Translations under genes and position numbers: made by a program
In this document: one piece after another, positions 7,025-15,134 of the stretch
Numbering within the stretch: position 1 is the stretch's first letter
How the letters are laid out: each line of letters starts with the position of its first letter
Notes under the pieces: generated by a model
The model's database searches: none
Seen by the model: only the letters and a program-made list of their open reading frames with translations
What the model was told of the DNA's origin: nothing
Assembly: GCA_964217345.1 (NCBI GenBank)
Contig: CAXPJI010000009.1
Coordinates: 1-47,762 of the forward strand
Source: UBA3478 sp964217345
Lineage (GTDB): Bacteria > Bacteroidota > Bacteroidia > Flavobacteriales > Flavobacteriaceae
Length of the DNA stretch: 47,762 nt
Direction of reading: 5' to 3'

Positions 7025-8699
7025 GATCTTTCAGTTGTAATTGCAGTTGGCTTTTACCGTTCCAGTTATTTTCACCAATAGTTACCAATAGATCGACTTT
7101 ATTCTTGGTGTGCTCAATCGCTTCTCCAAAACCAAAACCAATAATATCAAAGCCGTGACAGCGAGCCTTCAAATGTTTGCCTTCTGAGCCGATCAATCGA
7201 ACCGCCTCAAGTTGAACCTTGTTTAATCGAAAGACAGGTTCAGGATTGTCAGGGCCAAAAGGCTCAAAGCGATTCAAGATTCGAAAGTTTCTTTGAGAAA
7301 TAAAGGAAGGGTCGATTACATAGTCGTAGATCACCTCGGGCTCTTTGTGTTCAGGCTTTAGGGTTTTCGTCACCTGTTTTTCAAAGGCTTCTTTAAAATC
7401 TTGGTAAGAAGACTCCTTGAGACTTAACCCTGCTGCATAGGCATGACCACCAAACTGTATTAAGTGCTCAGCACAGGCATCAATGGCCGAATATATATCA
7501 TATCCCTGTACCGATCTCGCTGAGGCCGCTAGATACTCTCCGCTTTTTGTAAATACAAGTGTCGGACGATAATAAGAACTTATGAGTCTTGAGGCAACAA
7601 TACCAATAACTCCTTTGTGCCAATCAGGATGATACACCACGGTACTGCAACGATCTTCTTCGCCAAGATTTCTAATTTGCTGAAGGGCTTCATCACTTAC
7701 CGACTGATCTGTACTTCTTCGATCTATATTAAACTGCTCAATAGCCTTGGCCTCTTGTTCGGCAGCACTCAAGTTATCGGTCAACATTAAACTAACGGCA
7801 TAAGTGCCTTGTTTCATCCGGCCTGCCGCATTTATTCTTGGTGCTAAAGAAAAATTGAGATCTGTTAAGCTAACTACATCGCGCTTCGCCTGGCCTAACA
7901 AGGCTTTAAAACCAGGTCTAGGGTTCTTGGTTATCACCTCAAGCCCTAAATTGGCTAATACCCTATTTTCACCCATCACAGACACTACATCGGCGCCGAT
8001 AGCAACGGCTACCAAATCAGTTAACGGCATCAAATATTCGAGGCCTCGACCTTCACTAGTCTCAATAGCTTGTAATAGCTTAAAGCCAACCCCACATCCG
8101 CACAGTTCTTTGAAAGGATATGGGCAATCTAGGCGTTTAGGGTCTAAAACAGCGATCGCATTGGGTAGTACATCTCCTGGTGTGTGGTGGTCACAAATCA
8201 CCATATCAACTCCCAAGCTATTGGCAAAATCGACTTCTTCAATCGACTTGACACCACAATCAAGGGCGATGATTAAAGAAAAGTCATTATCACTTGCGAA
8301 CTGAATCCCCTGATAAGAAAGACCATAGCCCTCTAGATATCGATCAGGAATGTAGTACGAGACCTCAACCCCCTGCTTTTCAAGATAACTGTAAACTAAA
8401 GCTACTGCGGTAGTGCCATCTACATCATAATCACCAAAGATTAAGATTCGTTCGCCGGCAGCAATACCCTGCTTGATGCGAGACACCGCACGATCCATAT
8501 CCTTCATTAAGAAAGGATCGTGTAACTGATCGATTTCTGGTTTAAAAAAGGTGAGGGCGTCAGCATATGTTTTTATGCCACGACTAACTAGTAGCCTAGA
8601 AAACTTTCGATCTAAAGGCTTAGTTGGGTCTTGATTAAATGCTTCGTGAAGCGCATCTACCCAAGCCGAGTCTGGTTTGTCTCTTTGGGACCACCGCAT
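7002..8699 (-). CDS. recJ: Single-stranded-DNA-specific 5'-3' exonuclease RecJ
   Basis: 565 residues, cytoplasmic DHH-family nuclease used in recombination and mismatch or base-excision repair. N-terminal metal-site motif FGDYDVDGTTAVAL lies near residues 81-94, LDCGVKS and the DHH motif itself (VICDHHTPG) follow at about 155-180. The DHHA1 motif GGHAYAAGLS is near residue 420, and a C-terminal OB-like domain completes the enzyme. Length is normal for Bacteroidota RecJ. The ATG (8697-8699) directly abuts the stop of the upstream OsmC gene, so both are probably on one transcript. The 3' end overlaps convergent lpxH by 23 bases. Confidence 0.95.
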   Translation of the reverse strand: MRWSQRDKPDSAWVDALHEAFNQDPTKPLDRKFSRLLVSRGIKTYADALTFFKPEIDQLHDPFLMKDMDRAVSRIKQGIAAGERILIFGDYDVDGTTAVALVYSYLEKQGVEVSYYIPDRYLEGYGLSYQGIQFASDNDFSLIIALDCGVKSIEEVDFANSLGVDMVICDHHTPGDVLPNAIAVLDPKRLDCPYPFKELCGCGVGFKLLQAIETSEGRGLEYLMPLTDLVAVAIGADVVSVMGENRVLANLGLEVITKNPRPGFKALLGQAKRDVVSLTDLNFSLAPRINAAGRMKQGTYAVSLMLTDNLSAAEQEAKAIEQFNIDRRSTDQSVSDEALQQIRNLGEEDRCSTVVYHPDWHKGVIGIVASRLISSYYRPTLVFTKSGEYLAASARSVQGYDIYSAIDACAEHLIQFGGHAYAAGLSLKESSYQDFKEAFEKQVTKTLKPEHKEPEVIYDYVIDPSFISQRNFRILNRFEPFGPDNPEPVFRLNKVQLEAVRLIGSEGKHLKARCHGFDIIGFGFGEAIEHTKNKVDLLVTIGENNWNGKSQLQLQLKDLRESQEN

Positions 8700-9125
8700 T
8701 TACGCGGTCTTATGATGAAAGATTGTTTCGATCTTTAATTCTGCAAATTGGCGAAACATCTCCATTACACCACAATATTTCTCTACTGAAAGATCTACAC
8801 AACGCTGAAGTTTTTCTTCGTTGAGCTCGCTTCCCTCAAAATGATATTCTACTCTAACGTGGCTATAAGTCTTAGGGTGCTCGTCTGTTAAATCGGCAAA
8901 GGTTTCAACTCGAAAGTCGTCTACCTTTAATTTCATTTTATCGATAAGAGAGGCAACGTCAAGACCTGAACAACCCGCTAGCGAAGAAAGCATGAGGGCC
9001 TTGGGAGTCACTGGGCTGTGCTTCTCATCTTTGCTACCATCATTGATATGAAAAGTTGTTCCTGTTAGACTGTTGGTTTCAAAGAGCATACCGCCCTTCC
9101 ATTTAGTTGTGATATGATTCTGCAT
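8700..9125 (-). CDS. OsmC-family protein (peroxide reductase-like)
   Basis: 141 residues of the OsmC/Ohr fold. A conserved Cys lies in SLAGCSGLDVASLIDKMKL (about residue 52) at the start of the central helix, and a second Cys lies in the C-terminal helix (KYCGVMEMFRQF). These two positions match the redox pair of OsmC proteins, which reduce organic or lipid hydroperoxides with thiols. The divergence from Ohr makes the exact substrate uncertain. The stop codon touches the recJ ATG, suggesting co-expression of an oxidative-defence and a DNA-repair gene. Confidence 0.85.
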   Translation of the reverse strand: MQNHITTKWKGGMLFETNSLTGTTFHINDGSKDEKHSPVTPKALMLSSLAGCSGLDVASLIDKMKLKVDDFRVETFADLTDEHPKTYSHVRVEYHFEGSELNEEKLQRCVDLSVEKYCGVMEMFRQFAELKIETIFHHKTA

Positions 9126-9160
9126 GTTCTTTAACTTAATTCGATTCTTAAATATAGGGG

Positions 9161-9847
9161 TTAATCCTGCATTTTCGCCTCAGAGCCGATGACCAAAACA
9201 AACTCTCCTCTAGGAGCTGTTTCTTCAAAATGGTCAATCAATTCGGATAGGGATCCCCGCAGGGTTTCCTCATACATTTTGGTAAGTTCGCGAGAAATAC
9301 TCGCTGGACGGTCAACACCAAAAATTTCTGCACATTGTTTTAAGGTTTTGAGAATTTTATGAGGTGACTCGTAAAATACTACCGTCTTATTCTGTGCGGC
9401 CAAGAGTTCGAGTCGACTCGCTCTTCCTTTTTTAGGGGGTAAGAATCCTTCAAACACAAAACGGTCGCAAGGCAATCCGCTCATCACAAGTGCCGGCACA
9501 AAGGCAGTTGCTCCGGGAAGGCATTCTACCTCAACTCCTTCAGCAATTGATGCTCTAACTAGTAGAAATCCTGGGTCTGAAATAGCCGGAGTCCCCGCAT
9601 CACTGACAAGAGCAATCTGCTTACCCTCCTTTAACTGATCTATCCACTTTTTGGTGGTGTGGTGCTCGTTATTCAGGTGATAAGCGTGTACGCTCACGCT
9701 GATTTCGAAGTGATTCAAAAGCTTTAGACTTACCCTTGTGTCCTCAGCAAGTACTAGATCTACTTCTTTCAACACCCGAAGTGCGCGAAGCGTAATATCC
9801 TCAAGATTACCAATGGGTGTGGGTACGACGTATAGCTTGCCTGGCAT
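9161..9847 (-). CDS. rsmI: 16S rRNA (cytidine1402-2'-O)-methyltransferase
   Basis: 228-residue class III SAM-dependent (tetrapyrrole-methylase-fold) enzyme that 2'-O-methylates C1402 in the decoding centre of 16S rRNA. Characteristic segments: VVPTPIGNLEDITLRAL (residues 7-23), LAEDTRVS, ALVSDAGTPAISDPG, CLPGATAFVPALVMSGLP and VFYESPHKILKTL. The protein ends after FVLVIGSEAK without the C-terminal extension of the E. coli enzyme, as is common in this phylum. A possible 59-codon gene lies immediately upstream on the same strand. Confidence 0.95.
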   Translation of the reverse strand: MPGKLYVVPTPIGNLEDITLRALRVLKEVDLVLAEDTRVSLKLLNHFEISVSVHAYHLNNEHHTTKKWIDQLKEGKQIALVSDAGTPAISDPGFLLVRASIAEGVEVECLPGATAFVPALVMSGLPCDRFVFEGFLPPKKGRASRLELLAAQNKTVVFYESPHKILKTLKQCAEIFGVDRPASISRELTKMYEETLRGSLSELIDHFEETAPRGEFVLVIGSEAKMQD

Positions 9848-9851
9848 TAGC

Positions 9852-10031
9852 TTATTTTTCGATTTCAGAAACCAATTTTCTTATGGTATCGATTCCTGGA
9901 GTGATTAAATCCTCTTTTTGTGGATTTCGCTCAGGAACGTGTTTTGACCGAAAGAGCACCCCGTCTGCTATACGCTCGAATCTCCTCGAAAAGGCGATCC
10001 TGAAAGTGAATGAAAGCGATGGTATTTTCAT
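9852..10031 (-). CDS. Possible small basic protein upstream of rsmI
   Basis: A 59-codon reading frame begins with ATG at 10029-10031 and ends in TAA at 9852-9854, four bases before the rsmI ATG. The predicted protein starts MKIPSLSFTFRIAFSRRFER and ends ITPGIDTIRKLVSEIEK; it is rich in Arg, Lys and Glu. I recognise no family. Spacing and strand fit an rsmI co-gene, and it fills most of an otherwise empty 277-base interval. No clear ribosome-binding site is visible, and a competing frame exists on the opposite strand (9817-10044). Confidence 0.35.
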   Translation of the reverse strand: MKIPSLSFTFRIAFSRRFERIADGVLFRSKHVPERNPQKEDLITPGIDTIRKLVSEIEK

Positions 10032-10098
10032 GATGCAATTTTGAATAAAAATACAACCTAAAAGAAAGCCGCGGGGCTGTATCTGCGTTAAATCTTCC

Positions 10099-10106
10099 TA
10101 TTTTTG
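10099..10106 (+). promoter_or_regulatory. -7 promoter box of tdk
   Basis: TATTTTTG, an exact TAnnTTTG match, 18 bases before the ATG at 10125. It supports that downstream ATG over the in-frame start at 10104, which would lie inside the box. No good -33 TTG. Confidence 0.45.
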
Positions 10107-10124
10107 AATTTACACTCTTTGCGA

Positions 10125-10724
10125 ATGTTTTTAGAAAACCCTGTAACCCCTAATGCTCCATACGGATGGATCGAAGTAATCTGCGGATCTATGTTCTCGG
10201 GTAAAACCGAAGAGCTCATTCGTAGGTTAAAGCGAGCTAAAATCGCAAAACAGCGAGTCGAAATCTTCAAACCCTTAATTGATACACGATATGATGAAAC
10301 CATGGTAGTTTCTCATGATGACAATCAAATACATTCAACACCGGTTCCTGCGGCAGCCAACATTCGATTACTAGCAGATGGATGTGATGTCGTTGGAATT
10401 GATGAAGCCCAATTTTTTGACGATGAAATTGTAGCGGTTTGTAATGATCTTGCAAATAAGGGGGTTCGAGTAGTAGTTGCAGGTCTTGATATGGACTTTA
10501 AAGGAAATCCTTTTGGCCCTATGCCTAATTTAATGGCGACCGCAGAATACGTTACTAAGGTTCACGCCGTTTGCAAGCGTACAGGTAACTTGGCGAACTA
10601 TTCACATCGTATTGCTAATGGTGAAAGCTTGGTGCTTCTTGGCGAGAATCAAGAATATGAACCCCTAAGTAGAGCGGCCTTTCACAAGGCAATTCAAGAA
10701 GAAAAAAAGCGCAATGATCGCTAA
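10125..10724 (+). CDS. tdk: Thymidine kinase
   Basis: 199 residues from the chosen ATG (MFLENPV...), phosphorylating thymidine for salvage in the cytoplasm. P-loop GSMFSGKTEELIRRLKRA lies near residues 22-39, the Walker B-like segment is VVGIDEAQFFDDEI, and the substrate lasso region contains AEYVTKVHAVCKRTG. Most type II thymidine kinases carry four zinc-binding cysteines; here only the Cys in AVCKRTG remains, as in the flavobacterial homologues I remember. An in-frame codon at 10104 would add seven residues but lies in the promoter box. The 3' end overlaps alr by 11 bases. Confidence 0.93.
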   Translation: MFLENPVTPNAPYGWIEVICGSMFSGKTEELIRRLKRAKIAKQRVEIFKPLIDTRYDETMVVSHDDNQIHSTPVPAAANIRLLADGCDVVGIDEAQFFDDEIVAVCNDLANKGVRVVVAGLDMDFKGNPFGPMPNLMATAEYVTKVHAVCKRTGNLANYSHRIANGESLVLLGENQEYEPLSRAAFHKAIQEEKKRNDR

Positions 10725-11802
10725 AACAAGGCTTCAAGTAAGCAGAACTGCTCTTGAACATAACTTTCATTTTTTAAAAACTACCGCTGGCCCAAAAACT
10801 AAACTTATGGGAGTGGTCAAGGCTAATGGCTACGGCACCGACCTTATTCAACTTAGTCAGTGGTTAGTTGAAATGGGGGCAGATGCTCTGTGTGTGGCTT
10901 ACACTCCTGAAGGTATTGCCCTTCGAAGAGCGGGGATAACCGTTCCGGTTCTTGTGTTGCATCCGCAAGTTGAAGATCTTGAGAATGCAATAGCTGAAGG
11001 CTTATCACTTAGTATCTATTCGATATCGTTCTTAGAAACTCTGGTAGCCATGGGGGCAGAACAAAAAATCGATGTACACCTTAATTTGAACACTGGGCTG
11101 AATCGATTGGGCATAAAACCCCATGAAGTCGAAAAAGCTATAGAGTTGATTAAGGCGTGCCCTGAGATCGAACTAACCCACGTAATGACCCATCTCATCG
11201 GTAGCGAAGATCCCGGTTTAAAAAAGGTTACCGAAGATCAGCTCAAAACTTTCGAACAAAATGTGGCATTTATAGAGCAAACACTAGGTAAGACTTTTAA
11301 AAAACACGCGCTAAATAGCTCAGGAGTTCTCAATTATCCAGACGCGAGCTTCGACATGATTCGCTGTGGGATTGGGCTTCATGGATTTGCAAACGACCCT
11401 ATCTTAGACAAGCAATTAAAGCCGATAAGTACTCTTTTTTCTCAAATTTCTGCGTTGAGGACCATTGAAAAAGGAGAGTCAGTCAGTTATAATCGTCAGT
11501 TCGTTGCTGAGGCCTCTATGACTATTGCTACCATACCTGTCGGTCACGCCGATGGATTCACGCGTGATTTAGGAAATGGTCGGGGCCAAGTATTAATTCA
11601 TGGTCAGCTCGTTCCGGTAGTCGGGATGGTTTGCATGGATCTTTTCATGATCGATGTAACAGGCCTAGAAGTTGCCGTCGGAGACGAGGTGGTCCTAATG
11701 GGGCAAGAACTCACCGCAAACAAATTGGCCGAACAATCGGGTACTATTCCTTACGAACTACTTACCGGAATTGGCCCTAGAATACCTAGGCTTTTTATCT
11801 AG
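10714..11802 (+). CDS. alr: Alanine racemase
   Basis: 362-residue PLP enzyme that interconverts L- and D-alanine for peptidoglycan. The PLP lysine is Lys36 in MGVVKANGYGTD. The second catalytic residue is the Tyr in ESVSYNRQFVAE (about residue 255). Active-site loops HADGFTRDLGNG and GMVCMDLFMIDVT are also present. Some Bacteroidota carry a MurF-Alr fusion; here alr stands alone at normal single-domain length. It overlaps tdk by 11 bases, so translation is likely coupled. The asd promoter follows directly. Confidence 0.95.
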   Translation: MIAKTRLQVSRTALEHNFHFLKTTAGPKTKLMGVVKANGYGTDLIQLSQWLVEMGADALCVAYTPEGIALRRAGITVPVLVLHPQVEDLENAIAEGLSLSIYSISFLETLVAMGAEQKIDVHLNLNTGLNRLGIKPHEVEKAIELIKACPEIELTHVMTHLIGSEDPGLKKVTEDQLKTFEQNVAFIEQTLGKTFKKHALNSSGVLNYPDASFDMIRCGIGLHGFANDPILDKQLKPISTLFSQISALRTIEKGESVSYNRQFVAEASMTIATIPVGHADGFTRDLGNGRGQVLIHGQLVPVVGMVCMDLFMIDVTGLEVAVGDEVVLMGQELTANKLAEQSGTIPYELLTGIGPRIPRLFI

Positions 11803-11850
11803 TGTTGTATTTGTAACATTTTGTTATCATAATTATCTAAGAGGTTGTCC

Positions 11851-11858
11851 TACCTTTG
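11851..11858 (+). promoter_or_regulatory. -7 promoter box of asd
   Basis: TACCTTTG, an exact TAnnTTTG match, 20 bases before the asd ATG at 11879 and after the alr stop. It argues against a longer asd start at 11771. Confidence 0.5.
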
Positions 11859-11878
11859 CGGCTCAAATTGAAACACTC

Positions 11879-12871
11879 ATGAAAATAGCTGTTGTTGGGG
11901 CTACTGGCCTTGTTGGAACCGTAATGCTTAAAGTACTTGAAGAGCGCAATTTCCCGATTAATGAATTACTTCTAGTCGCTTCAGAGCGGTCGGTAGGGAA
12001 AACCCTCAATTTCAAGGGTGAAGATATTACTGTAATTGGGCTTGAAGAGGCTGTAGGCAGACGTCCTGATATTGCTTTGTTTTCAGCAGGAGGAGGCACC
12101 TCTCTAGAGTGGGCACCTAAGTTTGCGGCAGTTGGAACACGAGTGATTGACAACTCGTCTGCATGGAGAATGAATCCAAATAACAAGCTGGTGGTTCCTG
12201 AAATCAATGCAGCAGAGCTTACTGCTGAAGACTATGTTATTGCAAACCCAAACTGTTCTACGATTCAAATGGTACTTGCCCTAGCGCCTCTTCACAAAGC
12301 CTATGGAATAAACCGAGTAGTTGTTTCTACGTATCAGTCGGTTTCTGGGACCGGTGTTGCAGCTGTGAGTCAGTTAGAAAATGAAGAAAAAGGTATTGAG
12401 GGGAATCGTGCTTATCCGCATCCGATTTACAGAAACGCCCTGCCTCACTGTGATGTTTTTCAAGACAATGGATTTACCAAAGAGGAGATGAAACTCATGA
12501 CCGAACCTCTTAAAATCCTTTCTGACGATTCGTTGAAAATAACTGCAACCGCTGTTAGGATTCCTACTGCTGGAGGGCATTCTGAATCAGTAAATATTCG
12601 TTTTAACAATGATTTCGAACTCGAAGAGGTCTACCGCTTACTTCGCGAAACTCCAGGTATTGTTATCGAAGATTCGCCCGAGAATAACGAATATCCTATG
12701 CCGTACAAAGCGCATGGCAAAGACGAAGTTTTTGTGGGGCGTATTAGACGAGACCCTTCTGAAGCCAATAGTCTCAATCTATGGATTGTAGCTGACAACC
12801 TTCGTAAAGGTGCTGCGACCAATGCCATTCAAATTGCAGAATATTTAGTAAGCTCTGGTCTAGTTTCTTAA
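11879..12871 (+). CDS. asd: Aspartate-semialdehyde dehydrogenase
   Basis: 330-residue NADPH enzyme that makes aspartate semialdehyde for lysine/diaminopimelate, threonine and methionine. The NADP-binding motif VVGATGLVGTVML lies at residues 5-17 and the catalytic Cys126 in NPNCSTIQM. The substrate-binding and His segment is KITATAVRIPTAGGHSESV, near residues 220-238. The ATG at 11879 puts the GATGLVG motif in its normal place; an upstream in-frame ATG at 11771 lies inside alr and would add an unrelated 36-residue extension. Together with alr and PBP1A it supplies peptidoglycan precursors. Confidence 0.95.
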   Translation: MKIAVVGATGLVGTVMLKVLEERNFPINELLLVASERSVGKTLNFKGEDITVIGLEEAVGRRPDIALFSAGGGTSLEWAPKFAAVGTRVIDNSSAWRMNPNNKLVVPEINAAELTAEDYVIANPNCSTIQMVLALAPLHKAYGINRVVVSTYQSVSGTGVAAVSQLENEEKGIEGNRAYPHPIYRNALPHCDVFQDNGFTKEEMKLMTEPLKILSDDSLKITATAVRIPTAGGHSESVNIRFNNDFELEEVYRLLRETPGIVIEDSPENNEYPMPYKAHGKDEVFVGRIRRDPSEANSLNLWIVADNLRKGAATNAIQIAEYLVSSGLVS

Positions 12872-12884
12872 TTCGGGTCTTCTA

Positions 12885-12892
12885 TAATTTTG
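12885..12892 (+). promoter_or_regulatory. -7 promoter box of the prolyl oligopeptidase gene
   Basis: TAATTTTG, an exact TAnnTTTG match, 28 bases before the ATG at 12921 in the 49-base gap after asd. The A/T-rich context raises the chance of coincidence. Confidence 0.35.
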
Positions 12893-12920
12893 TAATTTTT
12901 GGGTCTAAATCTAGGCTCAG

Positions 12921-15092
12921 ATGAAACAAAATTATCTAGGAATTACCGCGCTTGCGACTGTAGCTATTTTGAGCAGTTGTCAGCAAAAAGAAACAACTAT
13001 GACTCTTACCTATCCTGAAACTAATAAAGAAGTTGTTCGAGACACTTTCTTCGAACAAGTTGTAGAGGACCCCTATCGATGGCTCGAAGATGACCGGTCA
13101 GAGGAAACTGCCGATTGGGTAAAACGTCAAAACGAGGTGACTTTTGGGTATCTAGACCAAATTCCCTATCGTAAAGATTTAAAAGATCGCCTGACAAAAA
13201 TCTGGAACTACGAAAAAGTAGGAACCCCTTTTACTGAAGGCGATTACACCTATTTCTACAAGAATGATGGGCTTCAAAATCAGTCGGTTTTATACCGAAA
13301 AAAGGGAGCGGATAGCGAAGCTGAGATCTTTTTAGATCCGAACACCTTTTCTGAAGACGGAACGGTTTCACTCGCTGGGCTAAGCTTTACCAAGGATGGA
13401 AGTCTTGCTGCCTATAGTATTTCAGAGGGAGGAAGTGATTGGAGAAAAATCATCGTCATCGAAACTGAAAATAAAACTCAGGTCGGAGACACCATTGTAG
13501 ACGTTAAGTTCAGTGGTATTTCGTGGAAAAAAAGCGAAGGTTTCTACTACTCTAGCTACGACAAGCCAGACGGTAGTGAATTGTCTGCAAAGACCGATCA
13601 ACACAAGTTGTACTATCATAAACTAGGCACTGCTCAAAATCAGGACCAACTAGTATTTGGCGGAAAAGACAGCGAAAAGCATCGATACATTGGGGGCTCT
13701 GTGTCTGATGATGGAAATTTTCTATTCATTTCTGCATCAAACACCACCTCAGGAAACAAGCTTTTCATTCAAGATCTAAGAGTGCCTAACGGGGCTATAG
13801 AAACCATTCTAGGTCATGAAGATTCAGACACCTACCCTATTGATAATGTTGGAGATCGTCTAGTGATGACTACCGATTTAGGAGCACCGAATCGAAAGGT
13901 GGTGACGGCTACTTATCCAAACCTTTCTGCTGAAAGCTGGACAGACCTTATCCCCGAAACCGAAAATGTTCTTAGCGTTAACACTGGAGGGGGGTATCTT
14001 TTTGCAGAGTATATGGTTGACGCATTATCTAAGGCTTATCAATACGACTATAACGGGAAATTAGTCAGAGAAGTTGCCCTTCCCGGTCTAGGAAGTGTTG
14101 GTGGATTAGGAGGAAAAAAGGACGCAACTACCATCTACTACTCCTTCACTAACTACAATACCCCTTCTAGTAGTTACACCTATAATGTAGAAGACGGAAC
14201 TTCTGAGTTGTATTGGAGCCCTGACATTGACTTCGACCCAGATCAGTATATCTCTGAACAAGTATTCTATACCTCTAAAGACGGTACTAAAGTGCCAATG
14301 ATGATCACTTATAAAAAGGGGCTAATTAAAGACGGTAAAAATCCAACCCTTCTGTATGGATACGGAGGGTTCAACATCAGCTTAACCCCATCATTTAGCA
14401 CGGCGAACGCTATTTGGATGGAGCTTGGAGGAGTCTACGCTGTTCCTAACCTAAGAGGTGGTGGCGAATACGGAAAAGAATGGCACAAAGCAGGAACTCA
14501 ACTAGAAAAGCAAAATGTCTTTGATGATTTTATCGCCGCTGGCGAATACCTGATTGAAAGCGGATACACCTCGAGTGACTTTTTGGCCATTAGAGGAGGT
14601 TCTAACGGAGGGTTACTTGTCGGAGCGACTCTAACACAACGACCTGATTTAATGAAGGTTGCATTACCAGCCGTGGGCGTTCTTGACATGCTGCGCTATC
14701 ACACCTTTACTGCTGGAGCAGGATGGGCTTATGACTATGGTACTGCAGAAGACTCTAAAGAAATGTTCGATTACCTGAAAGGGTACTCACCTGTACATAA
14801 TGTAAAAGAAGGGGTTCAATATCCAGCGACTCTAGTTACTACTGGCGATCATGATGACCGTGTTGTTCCTGCACATAGCTTCAAATTTGCGGCAGAACTT
14901 CAAGACAAGCAGTCAGGAGCACTACCTACCTTAATACGCATTGAAACGGATGCCGGTCATGGAGCAGGAACCCCGGTGAGTAAGACCATCGACCAATATG
15001 CCGACATCTTCGGATTTACTCTTTACAATATGGGATTTGAAAGCCTTCCTAGTCCTAGGATCAGGAACGAAAACGAAAATAATTTGAAGTAA
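12921..15092 (+). CDS. Prolyl oligopeptidase family serine peptidase (S9A), lipoprotein
   Basis: 723 residues. The N-terminus is a lipoprotein signal peptide with lipobox LSSC (Cys at about residue 20), so the protein is probably anchored in the periplasm or outer membrane. An N-terminal cap (YPETNKEVVRDTFFEQVVEDPYRWLEDD) and a beta-propeller of about residues 100-430 precede the alpha/beta-hydrolase domain. Catalytic Ser561 lies in RGGSNGGLLVG, the Asp in GDHDDRVVP (643-646), and His680 in DAGHGAG. It cleaves after proline in short peptides. The 3' end faces the PBP1A gene with 15 bases between stop codons. Confidence 0.93.
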   Translation: MKQNYLGITALATVAILSSCQQKETTMTLTYPETNKEVVRDTFFEQVVEDPYRWLEDDRSEETADWVKRQNEVTFGYLDQIPYRKDLKDRLTKIWNYEKVGTPFTEGDYTYFYKNDGLQNQSVLYRKKGADSEAEIFLDPNTFSEDGTVSLAGLSFTKDGSLAAYSISEGGSDWRKIIVIETENKTQVGDTIVDVKFSGISWKKSEGFYYSSYDKPDGSELSAKTDQHKLYYHKLGTAQNQDQLVFGGKDSEKHRYIGGSVSDDGNFLFISASNTTSGNKLFIQDLRVPNGAIETILGHEDSDTYPIDNVGDRLVMTTDLGAPNRKVVTATYPNLSAESWTDLIPETENVLSVNTGGGYLFAEYMVDALSKAYQYDYNGKLVREVALPGLGSVGGLGGKKDATTIYYSFTNYNTPSSSYTYNVEDGTSELYWSPDIDFDPDQYISEQVFYTSKDGTKVPMMITYKKGLIKDGKNPTLLYGYGGFNISLTPSFSTANAIWMELGGVYAVPNLRGGGEYGKEWHKAGTQLEKQNVFDDFIAAGEYLIESGYTSSDFLAIRGGSNGGLLVGATLTQRPDLMKVALPAVGVLDMLRYHTFTAGAGWAYDYGTAEDSKEMFDYLKGYSPVHNVKEGVQYPATLVTTGDHDDRVVPAHSFKFAAELQDKQSGALPTLIRIETDAGHGAGTPVSKTIDQYADIFGFTLYNMGFESLPSPRIRNENENNLK

Positions 15093-15101
15093 TAAAGTGG
15101 T

Positions 15102-15134
15102 GAAGGTCTAGAAATCGAATTCTTCTAGATCTTC
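15102..15134. terminator. Hairpin at the convergent junction of the peptidase and PBP1A genes
   Basis: GAAGGTCTAGAA (15102-15113) pairs with TTCTAGATCTTC (15123-15134), 12 bp with one G-T pair and a 9-base loop. It covers the last codons of the PBP1A gene just after the peptidase stop. No strong T tract follows on either strand, so it may be a weak bidirectional terminator or a 3'-end stabiliser. Confidence 0.35.

Noticed and set aside
7804..8304. 166-codon plus-strand frame inside recJ
   Set aside because: It is a shadow of recJ, which has all its motifs; the composition (many Ser, Pro, Lys) is typical of an antisense frame.
9817..10044. 75-codon plus-strand frame overlapping the rsmI start
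   Set aside because: It runs antisense into rsmI coding sequence and has no family features; the minus-strand 59-codon frame fits the gene spacing better.
11771..11878. Longer Asd protein starting inside alr
   Set aside because: The added 36 residues are unlike Asd and the region holds the alr end and a perfect -7 box.
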